DNA from: RFPI01 sp964398195
GTDB lineage: Bacteria; Pseudomonadota; Gammaproteobacteria; Burkholderiales; Methylophilaceae
DNA: 56,488 bases
Direction of reading: 5' to 3'
Assembly (NCBI GenBank): GCA_964398195.1
Contig: CAYNLW010000005.1
Location: 1 to 56,488 of the forward strand
In this document: piece by piece, positions 23,998 to 31,952 of the stretch
Position numbering within the stretch: position 1 is the first letter of the stretch
Layout: each line of letters opens with the position of its first letter
The notes under the pieces: generated by a model
The model's input: only the letters and a program-made list of their open reading frames with translations
Database searches by the model: none
Told to the model about the DNA's origin: nothing
Made by a program: the position numbers and the translations under genes

Positions 23998-26592
23998 TTA
24001 GCTGGCCGTTTTGCTGCTGGTTTTTTTCGCGGTGGGTTTTTTGGGACTGGTCTTTTTTGCCGTGCTTGCGCTGCTTTTATTTGCAACAGTATTCTTGGCA
24101 ACTGTCTTCTTAGCGAAAGCTTTTTTCCCAGCGAATTTTTTAGCTGGACCTTTGGCCGCTTTATTAGCAATCAATTCCAGCGCTTCTTCTAGCGTGATTT
24201 CCTCAACCCCTTGGCTCTTAGGCAAAGTGGCGCGAATTTCGCCATGTTGTACATAAGGCCCAAAACGCCCGGAATACACCGCAATCGGCGCGTTATCGCT
24301 AGGATGGTTGCCCAACTCTCTTAATGGCGCAGGGCCGCTATTGGCTTGATCCAGCAATTCCACCGCACGTGCTGGGCTAATATCAAACACGCTATCGGTT
24401 TTGGGAATGGATTTAAATTTTCCATCGTGATTGACATACGGGCCAAAACGACCAATATTGGCGACTATCTTCTTGCCGGTCACTGGATGCGCACCTAGGT
24501 CGCGTGGCAATGCCAAAAGCTGTTGGGCAATTTGCATATCCACACTAGATGGATTGATTTCTTTAGGAATACTGACGCGTTTGGGTTTCTTTTTGCTATC
24601 CGCTTGCGCTTGACCCAGTTGCAGATACGGACCATACGGACCATTCATCAGTAAAATCGGCAATTGGCTTTGCGGCTCTGTGCCAATCACAGTCGGTTCG
24701 CTAGCGCTATTTTCGTCCCCATTTAAGCTGCGTTTATAGTCGCATTTGGGCGTGGCATTGTAGCCAGTACAGCCAATAAAACTGCCGTAGCGACTAAGCT
24801 GTTTGGACAGTGGTTTGCCACATTTAGGACATTTTTCTTCCAGCACCTCGGTACCGGGGCGATCCACATCTTGTTTGCTTTCAATATTTTTATGCAAATC
24901 ATCCCAGAAGTGCTGTAGTACCGGTACCCATTCTTGCTCGCCCTCGGCAATATCATCTAATTGGTTTTCTAAATTGGCGGTGAAGTCGTAGTCCACATAG
25001 CGATTAAAGTGGTCAGTCAGAAAACGATTCACCACTCTGCCCACGTCGGTAGGAATAAAGCGTTTTTTGTCTATCGAGACATACTCTCTATCTTGCAAGG
25101 TAGAGATAATGCTGGCGTAGGTCGAGGGGCGTCCTATGCCATATTCTTCTAACGCTTTTACCAAACTGGCTTCACTATAGCGGGGGGGTGGCTCGGTAAA
25201 ATGTTGTTCACCAAAAATCTTTTCCACGTCCAACACTTCAGCGGTATGCAGGATAGGGAGCTTTTTGTCTTCTTCCTCTTCGCTATCATCTACTCCCTCG
25301 CTATACACAGCGATAAAGCCGGGGAATATCATGGTCTGGCCAGTGGCACGGAATAGATTGGCTTCGTCTTTGCCCACGCTGAGGTCAACCGTCACTGCAT
25401 CAAATTTGGCTGGGGTCATCTGACAGGCCAGCGCGCGTTTCCAAATCATTTCATACAGCTTGTACTGCTCGTCGCTTAAGTACTGACGTATGCTGGCAGG
25501 GCTGACATTGATATCAGTAGGGCGTATCGCCTCGTGCGCTTCTTGTGCGCTTTTGGCTTTGGTTTTGTAGAAAATTGGGCTGCTAGGCAAATAGTCAGCG
25601 TCATAATTTTTCTTGATGTAATCACGAATTTGCGCCACTGCTTCATTGGCCATACTAAAAGAGTCAGTACGCATATAGGTAATCAAGCCCACTGCGCCAG
25701 AGCCAATATTAATGCCCTCATACAACTGCTGCGCGATACGCATGGTGCGGCTGGTAGTAAAGCCTAACTTACGCACGGCTTCTTGTTGCAGGGTTGAGGT
25801 AGTAAAAGGCGGTGCAGGATTGCGGTTGCGCTGTTTCTTTTCCACCCGTTGCACAGTGGTCTTGCCTGCGCTTTGCAAAATTAACTTGCCCACCACCTCT
25901 TGCTCTTGCGCTTGGCTGGTGACGCTAAATTGCTCTACTTTTTTGCCATCTAACTGAATCAGCTTGGCGGCGAAGCTATGCTGATGCTTGTGGCTATGTA
26001 GGTGGATAGTCCAATATTCTTGGCTGTTAAAAGCCTCAATTTCCAATTCGCGCTCTACGATCAGTCTTAACGCTGGGCTTTGTACTCGACCGGCAGATAA
26101 GCCACGACGAATTTTTTTCCATAACAGCGGCGATAAATTAAAGCCCACCAAATAATCTAGCGCACGTCTAGCTTGTTGCGCATTCACCAAAGACATCGAG
26201 ATATCACGTGGTTGCTGAATCGCTTGTTGCACCGCACTCTTGGTGATTTCATTAAACACCACGCGCTTAATCAGCTTGTCACTAGTCAGATGTTTGCTTT
26301 TAAGAATCTCTAAAATATGCCATGAAATCGCCTCACCCTCGCGGTCCGGGTCGGTCGCCAGATACACCGCATCCGCTACTTTGACTGCCTTGGTGATATT
26401 GTCCACATGCTTGGCATTGCGATCGATAATTTCATATTTCATGGCGAATTGATGATCGACATCGACTGCGCCGGTTTTGGGAATGAGGTCGCGAATATGG
26501 CCATACGAAGCAAGAACTTTGAAATCTTTACCTAGATATTTTTCTAGTGTTTTAGCTTTGGAGGGGGATTCAACAATCAATAATTTTGTCAT
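23998..26592 (-). CDS. topA: DNA topoisomerase I TopA
   Basis: A type IA topoisomerase that relaxes negative supercoils. The N-terminal Toprim domain is intact (MTKLLIVESPSKAKTLEKYL; DPDREGE at 81-87). The catalytic tyrosine is Tyr306 in LITYMRTDS. After the core there is one C4 zinc ribbon (CPKCG...C...C near 605-635) and three zinc-less C-terminal repeats marked by GPYGPYL, GRFGPYVNHDG and GRFGPYVQHG. The last 55 residues are a Lys/Ala/Ser/Thr tail resembling bacterial histone H1-like tails, a common DNA-binding addition in betaproteobacterial TopA. The length is 864. It stands alone on the minus strand, closed by the terminator downstream. Confidence 0.95.
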   Translation of the reverse strand: MTKLLIVESPSKAKTLEKYLGKDFKVLASYGHIRDLIPKTGAVDVDHQFAMKYEIIDRNAKHVDNITKAVKVADAVYLATDPDREGEAISWHILEILKSKHLTSDKLIKRVVFNEITKSAVQQAIQQPRDISMSLVNAQQARRALDYLVGFNLSPLLWKKIRRGLSAGRVQSPALRLIVERELEIEAFNSQEYWTIHLHSHKHQHSFAAKLIQLDGKKVEQFSVTSQAQEQEVVGKLILQSAGKTTVQRVEKKQRNRNPAPPFTTSTLQQEAVRKLGFTTSRTMRIAQQLYEGINIGSGAVGLITYMRTDSFSMANEAVAQIRDYIKKNYDADYLPSSPIFYKTKAKSAQEAHEAIRPTDINVSPASIRQYLSDEQYKLYEMIWKRALACQMTPAKFDAVTVDLSVGKDEANLFRATGQTMIFPGFIAVYSEGVDDSEEEEDKKLPILHTAEVLDVEKIFGEQHFTEPPPRYSEASLVKALEEYGIGRPSTYASIISTLQDREYVSIDKKRFIPTDVGRVVNRFLTDHFNRYVDYDFTANLENQLDDIAEGEQEWVPVLQHFWDDLHKNIESKQDVDRPGTEVLEEKCPKCGKPLSKQLSRYGSFIGCTGYNATPKCDYKRSLNGDENSASEPTVIGTEPQSQLPILLMNGPYGPYLQLGQAQADSKKKPKRVSIPKEINPSSVDMQIAQQLLALPRDLGAHPVTGKKIVANIGRFGPYVNHDGKFKSIPKTDSVFDISPARAVELLDQANSGPAPLRELGNHPSDNAPIAVYSGRFGPYVQHGEIRATLPKSQGVEEITLEEALELIANKAAKGPAKKFAGKKAFAKKTVAKNTVANKSSASTAKKTSPKKPTAKKTSSKTAS

Positions 26593-26699
26593 TGGTTTTG
26601 GCTTGGGCTACTTTAAATGTCGCTGATAATAAAAGTAATCTGTTCTAGTTACAAGGCAACCAGCGCCAGATTAAGGGGTTTTTTTGCAGTGCTTTTGGC

Positions 26700-27617
26700 T
26701 TATTTGCTGTTTCTGACAAATTCAATGCGACTGCCTTCCGATTTAATCAAATTCAGTACTGCATTGATTTGGTCGTTCTCTTCTGCACTATCAAACAAAG
26801 GGTCTTCATCATCGGCTTTAGCCTGCGTCAGATTCTTAAAGTCATATAAATTGGTATCGCCAAGTCGGGCTAAATCGACATTACAAATCGAGCGGAAAAT
26901 ATTATTGATTCTGCCGGGTTGTTCAATTTCCCAATCGCGCAACATCTGTTTCACTTTTTGTCTTTGCAAATTGGGTTGTGAGCCGCATAAGTCACAAGGA
27001 ATAATCGGGAACTGCATTTGTCTGGCATAAGCGGCGATATCTTTTTCACTACAATAAGCCAATGGGCGTATCACGATATGTTGTTTGTTATTGGTGGCCA
27101 GTTTGGGCGGCATAGATTTCATGCTGGCGCTAAAGAATAAATTCAAAAATAGCGTTTCAACAATATCATCTCTATGGTGGCCAAGGGCAATCTTGTTAGC
27201 GCCCACTTCGCTGGCCACACGATAAATCACGCCACGTCTTAAACGCGAACAAAGCGCGCAAGTGGTTTTTCCTTCGGGCACTTTTTCTTTGACGATGGAA
27301 TAGGTATCGGCTTCAACGATGCGATGTTCTATACCTAATTTAGCAAAATACTCAGGCAAGATATGGGCAGGAAAGCCAGGCTGTTTTTGGTCTAAGTTCA
27401 TGGCGATCAAACGGAAATTGACCGGCGCACGCTGTTGCAAGGCGAGCAGCATCATCAACAGCGTATGCGAGTCCTTGCCACCACTCATGCATACCAGCAC
27501 AGTGTCGCCATCTTGAATCATATTGTAATCACCGATGGCCTTGCCTGTTGCGGTAATCAGGCTATTACGCAAGCGAATAAAATTGCTAGAAGGATTTTCG
27601 GGTAGGTGATTAATCAT
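26700..27617 (-). CDS. ttcA: tRNA 2-thiocytidine(32) synthetase TtcA
   Basis: TtcA thiolates C32 of some tRNAs in an ATP- and iron-sulfur-dependent reaction. The PP-loop SGGKDS is at 45-50. The cluster-binding cysteine pair CALC is at 120-123 and a second CDLC pair at 208-211; this pattern defines the TtcA group. The length of 305 is normal. It follows a short-chain reductase gene by 12 bp on the same strand, so both are probably one transcript. Confidence 0.93.
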   Translation of the reverse strand: MINHLPENPSSNFIRLRNSLITATGKAIGDYNMIQDGDTVLVCMSGGKDSHTLLMMLLALQQRAPVNFRLIAMNLDQKQPGFPAHILPEYFAKLGIEHRIVEADTYSIVKEKVPEGKTTCALCSRLRRGVIYRVASEVGANKIALGHHRDDIVETLFLNLFFSASMKSMPPKLATNNKQHIVIRPLAYCSEKDIAAYARQMQFPIIPCDLCGSQPNLQRQKVKQMLRDWEIEQPGRINNIFRSICNVDLARLGDTNLYDFKNLTQAKADDEDPLFDSAEENDQINAVLNLIKSEGSRIEFVRNSK

Positions 27618-27629
27618 GATTAAGTTTCA

Positions 27630-28376
27630 TTAAATATTCATAGAGCGACCGCCATCTACCGGAATCAGCTGGCCAGTAATAAACGGCGCGTCGCACAGCA
27701 AAAATTTGACTGCCTTGGCGATATCTTCTGGCTCGCCGATACGATGTAACAGGGTTTCTGCGATTACTTTTTGTTTATAGCTTTCGTTAAAGTCTGGGTT
27801 ATTTTCTGGCCACATAATCGGCCCAGGTGCCACAGTATTGACCCTTACCTGTGGCGCCAGCTCTTTGGCTAATGATTTGGTCAGGGTTATCAAGCCAGCT
27901 TTGGCGAGACTATACACGATGTAATTTTTCTTGGGTTTTTCTACATGCATATCAGCGATATTGATAATGCAGCCTTGTTGCTGTTTCAGTTGCTCGGCCA
28001 GCGCTTGGGCAAGGAATAGCGGGGCTTTTAGATTAGAGCCCATCAGATCATCCCAATGTTCAGGCTGGATTTCACCCAATTTGGTGGCGTAATAAGTAGA
28101 GGCATTGTTAATCAAAACATCGACGCGGCCATAGTGTTGTTGGGTGGCTTGCGCCAAGGCTAATACTTGATCTAGTTGGTTTAAATCGGCTTGGAAAGTG
28201 GCTGCCGAGTTGGCGCGTATGGCGTTTAATTGCCCGGCTAGTTGTTCTGCTTCGGCTTGCGACTGTCGATAGTGAATCATCACATTGGCGCCATGGCTAT
28301 GCAACAAGCGGCAAATGCAGGCCCCTACACGCTTGGCACCCCCTGTAATCAGCACTACTTTGTTATGTAGATCCAC
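27630..28376 (-). CDS. pteridine reductase-like SDR (FolM-type)
   Basis: A short-chain dehydrogenase that in characterised relatives reduces dihydrobiopterin, dihydromonapterin or dihydrofolate with NADPH. The nucleotide-binding motif is TGGAKRVG (11-18), where the arginine favours NADPH. The usual catalytic serine position reads NIADMH with an aspartate, as in PTR1/FolM, and the YSLAK motif follows. The end is DGGRSMNI. The length is 248. It is upstream of ttcA in the same operon and divergent from the MidA-type gene. Confidence 0.83.
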   Translation of the reverse strand: MDLHNKVVLITGGAKRVGACICRLLHSHGANVMIHYRQSQAEAEQLAGQLNAIRANSAATFQADLNQLDQVLALAQATQQHYGRVDVLINNASTYYATKLGEIQPEHWDDLMGSNLKAPLFLAQALAEQLKQQQGCIINIADMHVEKPKKNYIVYSLAKAGLITLTKSLAKELAPQVRVNTVAPGPIMWPENNPDFNESYKQKVIAETLLHRIGEPEDIAKAVKFLLCDAPFITGQLIPVDGGRSMNI

Positions 28377-28479
28377 GTTCTATCCTTTTCATTAGCCGGC
28401 TATTATAAGTCCTGTTGGCAAAACTAAATGCTTTGCTTTTTTGCCTGAGCCTATCAGCATGCCTTTATAATGCCGCCTT

Positions 28480-29649
28480 ATGCATGCACTCCCAACACCT
28501 TCAGAAGACGCTAACCAGCACAGTCAAGCGCTTATCCGTGAGATTCAACAAGCCATAGTGGCGGCTGGCGGATATTTGCCTTTTGACCAATATATGCGCA
28601 TGGCTTTATATCAGCCGGGACTAGGTTATTACAGCGCGGGGTCAAAAAAGTTCGGTGCAGCCGGTGATTTTGTCACCGCTCCTGAGCTGTCCGATCACTT
28701 CGGTGCTTGTTGCGCACAGCCTATGCAACAGCTTTTTAGCCACCCTACATGGCAGCATGCGCCAGCCATTTTAGAGCTAGGGGCGGGACAAGCTAAGCTG
28801 GCCAAGCAAATTTTATTGAGCTTGCAACAGGCCAATGTGGCAGTGCATCAATATTGTATTTTGGAAGTCAGTGCGCAATTGCGGCAAGCGCAACAGCAAT
28901 ATTTAGCCAGTGAATTACCGGCAGATTTATTTGATTGTGTGCATTGGTTGGACACTTTGCCTAGCAATTGGCAAGGCGTCATTATCGCCAATGAAGTATT
29001 CGATGCCCTGCCTATTCAACTGCATCGCTTGACCCAGCAAGGGGCGGTGGAACTGGGCGTGGCGCTTGACCAGCAGGGTAATTTGCAATGGGCTGAGCGG
29101 CCCGCAGTAAGCCAACAATGGCAAGCACTGGCGCAGCAGTATGCCTTAAGCGAGGGTTATCTGATGGAGACCTGCCCTGCCGCGCAAGGCTTGCTGGCTT
29201 CGCTAGCCGAGTGCCTGCACAGCGGATTGATATTGCTGATTGACTATGGCTTTGATGCCGCTAGCTATTATCATGCGCAACGTCGTCAGGGCACTTTGAT
29301 GTGCCACTATCGCCACTATGCGCATAGCAACCCCTTGCTTTATCCCGGTTTGCAAGATATCACCGCCCATGTCAATTTCACCGCTTTGGCTGAATGTGCT
29401 TTGGCCAACCATTTGCAACTGGTGGGCTATGTTAGCCAAGCGCAGTTTTTATTGAATTGTGGCGTATTGCAACAATTGGCAGCGCTAGCACCAAACAGCC
29501 CAGCCTATTGGCGCGCTAGTAGTCAGATCAATACCTTATTATCGCCTGCTGAAATGGGCGAATTATTTAAGGTGATTGCCTTTGATAAGCAAGTCGCCAT
29601 CAACGACTATGTAGGCTTTCAACAAGGCGAGCAAAGTTTCAGATTGTAG
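28480..29649 (+). CDS. SAM-dependent methyltransferase, MidA/NDUFAF7 family
   Basis: A class I methyltransferase related to mitochondrial NDUFAF7, which dimethylates an arginine in a complex I subunit. The family opening is clear: YQPGLGYYSAGSKKFGAAGDF, then VTAPELSDHFG and the SAM motif ILELGAGQAKLA. A further conserved segment is IIANEVFDALP. It has 389 residues and no signal peptide. The bacterial substrate is not established. It is followed by trmB after 49 bp. Confidence 0.85.
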   Translation: MHALPTPSEDANQHSQALIREIQQAIVAAGGYLPFDQYMRMALYQPGLGYYSAGSKKFGAAGDFVTAPELSDHFGACCAQPMQQLFSHPTWQHAPAILELGAGQAKLAKQILLSLQQANVAVHQYCILEVSAQLRQAQQQYLASELPADLFDCVHWLDTLPSNWQGVIIANEVFDALPIQLHRLTQQGAVELGVALDQQGNLQWAERPAVSQQWQALAQQYALSEGYLMETCPAAQGLLASLAECLHSGLILLIDYGFDAASYYHAQRRQGTLMCHYRHYAHSNPLLYPGLQDITAHVNFTALAECALANHLQLVGYVSQAQFLLNCGVLQQLAALAPNSPAYWRASSQINTLLSPAEMGELFKVIAFDKQVAINDYVGFQQGEQSFRL

Positions 29650-29698
29650 TGATAGCCGTTTACACTGTATTCCATTAGCCCATTCAGGAAATTTCACC

Positions 29699-30445
29699 AT
29701 GACCATTAAATCCCAGCCCAAGGCGCAACCACAGCCAGCCAGCGAGCAGCCATATGCAGCGCGCATTCGTAGCTTTGTATTACGCCAAGGCCGGCTGACT
29801 AAAGGGCAGCAGCGCGCCATCGAGCAAGTGGGCGAACAATTTGTACAAGCCTTTCAAGCCCAACCTGTCGATTGGGAGCAGCGCTTTGGCCGTGCAGGCC
29901 ATGCAAGGATTTTAGAGATAGGCTTTGGTATGGGCGGCAGCACCGCTGAAATTGCCCGCGCTTTGCCAGATAAAGATTTTATTGCGGTAGAAGTGCATAC
30001 CCCAGGCGTGGGCAGCTTGCTAAAGTTGATGCAAGAACAAGACATCACCAATATCCGCATCGTGCAGCATGATGCAGTGGAAGTGCTGCAGCAGATGATG
30101 ACGCCAGACAGTTTGCAGGGCGTGCATATTTTCTTTCCCGACCCATGGCATAAAAAACGCCATCACAAGCGGCGCTTGATTCAAACTGCTTTTATTGATT
30201 TATTGGTGAGTCGCATGCAAGTGGGGGCTTATTTGCATGTGGCCACGGATTGGCAGGACTACGCTGAGTGGATATTGCAGGTATTATCGCAACACCCGCA
30301 ATTAGCCAATCAAGCCAGTCAGGACTATGCGCCCAGACCGGCTTATCGGCCAGTAACCAAGTTTGAACAGCGAGGAATTAACTTGGGACATGGGGTATGG
30401 GATCTGGTGTTTGTGAAGCAGCCGCCTGCAACCAAGCCCCGATAG
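29699..30445 (+). CDS. trmB: tRNA (guanine-46-N7)-methyltransferase TrmB
   Basis: TrmB adds the m7G46 methyl group to tRNA using SAM. The SAM-binding segment is ILEIGFGMGGSTAEIA, and the signature IFFPDPWHKKRHHKRRL follows, with the family C-terminus FEQRGINLGHGVWDLVF. The N-terminal 25 residues are a flexible Gln/Pro-rich stretch. The length is 248. The last 68 bp overlap the 3' end of engB on the opposite strand, with both C-termini coded by the same DNA. Confidence 0.94.
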   Translation: MTIKSQPKAQPQPASEQPYAARIRSFVLRQGRLTKGQQRAIEQVGEQFVQAFQAQPVDWEQRFGRAGHARILEIGFGMGGSTAEIARALPDKDFIAVEVHTPGVGSLLKLMQEQDITNIRIVQHDAVEVLQQMMTPDSLQGVHIFFPDPWHKKRHHKRRLIQTAFIDLLVSRMQVGAYLHVATDWQDYAEWILQVLSQHPQLANQASQDYAPRPAYRPVTKFEQRGINLGHGVWDLVFVKQPPATKPR

Positions 30446-31013
30446 CTTTTTCAGCTTCTTCTACCCCTTGCTTTTTTAAGCTAGAAAATAATTGCACCGT
30501 GCATTGTGGCCAGCTATCTAGCAAGGTTTTGCGCACACTCAACAAAGTCTGATTGGCGGCATTACGCGATAATTTATCCGCTTTAGTCAGCAATACATGC
30601 ACTGGCTTGCCGCTGGGGCAGAACCAATCCAGCATCTGTATATCCAATGGCGTGAGTGGATGACGGCAATCCATCACCAACACCAAGCCATATAAAGTGG
30701 ATCTATGCATCAAGTAACTGGATAAAGTGTGCTGCCAATGTAGGCGCAAATGCTCAGGCACCTTGGCATAACCATAACCGGGCAGGTCAACCAAATAGCG
30801 TTGCTGACCTAAGGCAAAAAAGTTAATCAATTGTGTGCGACCGGGTTGTTTACTGACAAAGGCCAAGCGGTTGTGGTTGGCTAGTGTGTTAAGCGCACTG
30901 GATTTGCCGGCATTAGAGCGACCCGCAAAGGCAATTTCTATGCCTTCGGGCGCAGGTAAGTCGGATAAATGGTGAGCAGAAATATAGTATTCAGCGTTTT
31001 GAAATAGCGGCAT
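30378..31013 (-). CDS. engB: ribosome biogenesis GTPase EngB (YihA/YsxC)
   Basis: A small GTPase needed for large ribosomal subunit assembly and usually essential. G1 is GRSNAGKSS at 31-39, G3 is DLPGYGYAKV and G4 is TKADKL. The length is 211 residues. The final residues (SQTPDPIPHVPS) come from the overlap with trmB and are not conserved in the family. It is divergent from the cytochrome c4 gene, a typical betaproteobacterial neighbourhood. Confidence 0.94.
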   Translation of the reverse strand: MPLFQNAEYYISAHHLSDLPAPEGIEIAFAGRSNAGKSSALNTLANHNRLAFVSKQPGRTQLINFFALGQQRYLVDLPGYGYAKVPEHLRLHWQHTLSSYLMHRSTLYGLVLVMDCRHPLTPLDIQMLDWFCPSGKPVHVLLTKADKLSRNAANQTLLSVRKTLLDSWPQCTVQLFSSLKKQGVEEAEKAIGAWLQAAASQTPDPIPHVPS

Positions 31014-31095
31014 GGTGGGTTTCCTTCAACGGAAAATGCTACCACGATTAGGCTATTTTCGTTAGAATAATGCGGTTTTAGTGATATTTAAGCAG

Positions 31096-31118
31096 GGGCG
31101 TTAACGCCCGATTTTTTT
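31096..31118 (+). terminator. terminator-like hairpin in the cytochrome c4 leader
   Basis: A perfect 14-bp palindrome gggcgttaacgccc (31096-31109) followed by GA and seven Ts has the form of an intrinsic terminator on the plus strand. It ends 15 nt before the ATG at 31134, so it would act inside the leader of the cytochrome c4 transcript, as an attenuator. No converging plus-strand gene ends here, so it is not a normal 3' terminator. Confidence 0.6.
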
Positions 31119-31133
31119 GGGAATCAATCGGTT

Positions 31134-31748
31134 ATGAATTCGCGTAAAGTAGTGCTATTTGCAAGTCTGTCTTGGTTATTATCTTGTTTCTTCCCAGTTC
31201 AAGCCAATGAAGCACCCAATGTTGAAAAAACAGTCAACACAGTGTGTGCCGCTTGTCATGGGGTAGATGGCAATAGCGCAGTGCCTTTATATCCTAAATT
31301 GGCAGGGCAACATCCTGAGTATCTTTACAAACAATTGATGAATTTCAAATCTGGCGCGCGTCAAAACGCCATTATGTCGGGCATGGTGGCGCCATTAAGC
31401 GAGGCTGATATGCAAGCCTTGGCCAATTATTTCTCCAGCCAGCAAGCCAAACCTGCTTCTGCCAAAAGCAATGGCAAAGGCTCTTTGGGTGAAAAAATTT
31501 ACAAAGGGGGTATCGCTGCCAATGGCGTACCAGCTTGTGCTTCTTGCCATGGTGCGAACGGTGCAGGCTTGCCCGTGCAGTTCCCGCGTGTGTCAGGTCA
31601 ATACGCTGAATATACCGTGACGCAATTACAAAATTTCCGTGCTGGGCTAAGAGCCAATGATGCGGCTGGCGTAATGCGCGCTATCGCCAAAAAGTTGACC
31701 GATGATGAAATGGCTGCGGTGGCAGATTATATTCAAGGCCTGCGCTAG
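31134..31748 (+). CDS. diheme cytochrome c4
   Basis: An exported electron carrier that takes electrons from the bc1 complex to terminal oxidases. It has a signal peptide (about 1-24, ending VQA) and two c-type heme sites: CAACH at 38-42 and CASCH at 135-139. Each lies in a half of about 90 residues, the duplicated c4 layout. Each half has a methionine that can serve as axial ligand (IMSGMVAPL; VMRAIAKKL). The length is 204. It lies just before resB and ccsA, which attach heme to such proteins. The leader holds a terminator-like hairpin. Confidence 0.92.
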   Translation: MNSRKVVLFASLSWLLSCFFPVQANEAPNVEKTVNTVCAACHGVDGNSAVPLYPKLAGQHPEYLYKQLMNFKSGARQNAIMSGMVAPLSEADMQALANYFSSQQAKPASAKSNGKGSLGEKIYKGGIAANGVPACASCHGANGAGLPVQFPRVSGQYAEYTVTQLQNFRAGLRANDAAGVMRAIAKKLTDDEMAAVADYIQGLR

Positions 31749-31770
31749 TCTATTTTGGCGCTGACCTTTT

Positions 31771-31820
31771 TTGCGACGATTCTTAGGTTGCGACAGTTCT
31801 AGGTTTGCGACAATTGCAGG
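31771..31820. repeat. three-unit 16-17-bp imperfect tandem repeat
   Basis: Units ttgcgacgattcttagg, ttgcgacagttctagg and tttgcgacaattgcagg follow each other in the 204-bp gap between cytochrome c4 and resB. The core ttgcgac is conserved; the right end varies. No gene was found in the rest of the gap. Confidence 0.75.
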
Positions 31821-31952
31821 GGGTGGCTTAGGTCACCCTAATTTTTTGAAACTAAAGCCTATGCGCGGCATTCTAAATTGCCTTTTCCCCAATAGAAATC
31901 AGCTCAAAAACACCATGCTAATTCGCTCTGATAGTAATCGCCTGTTCATCTT

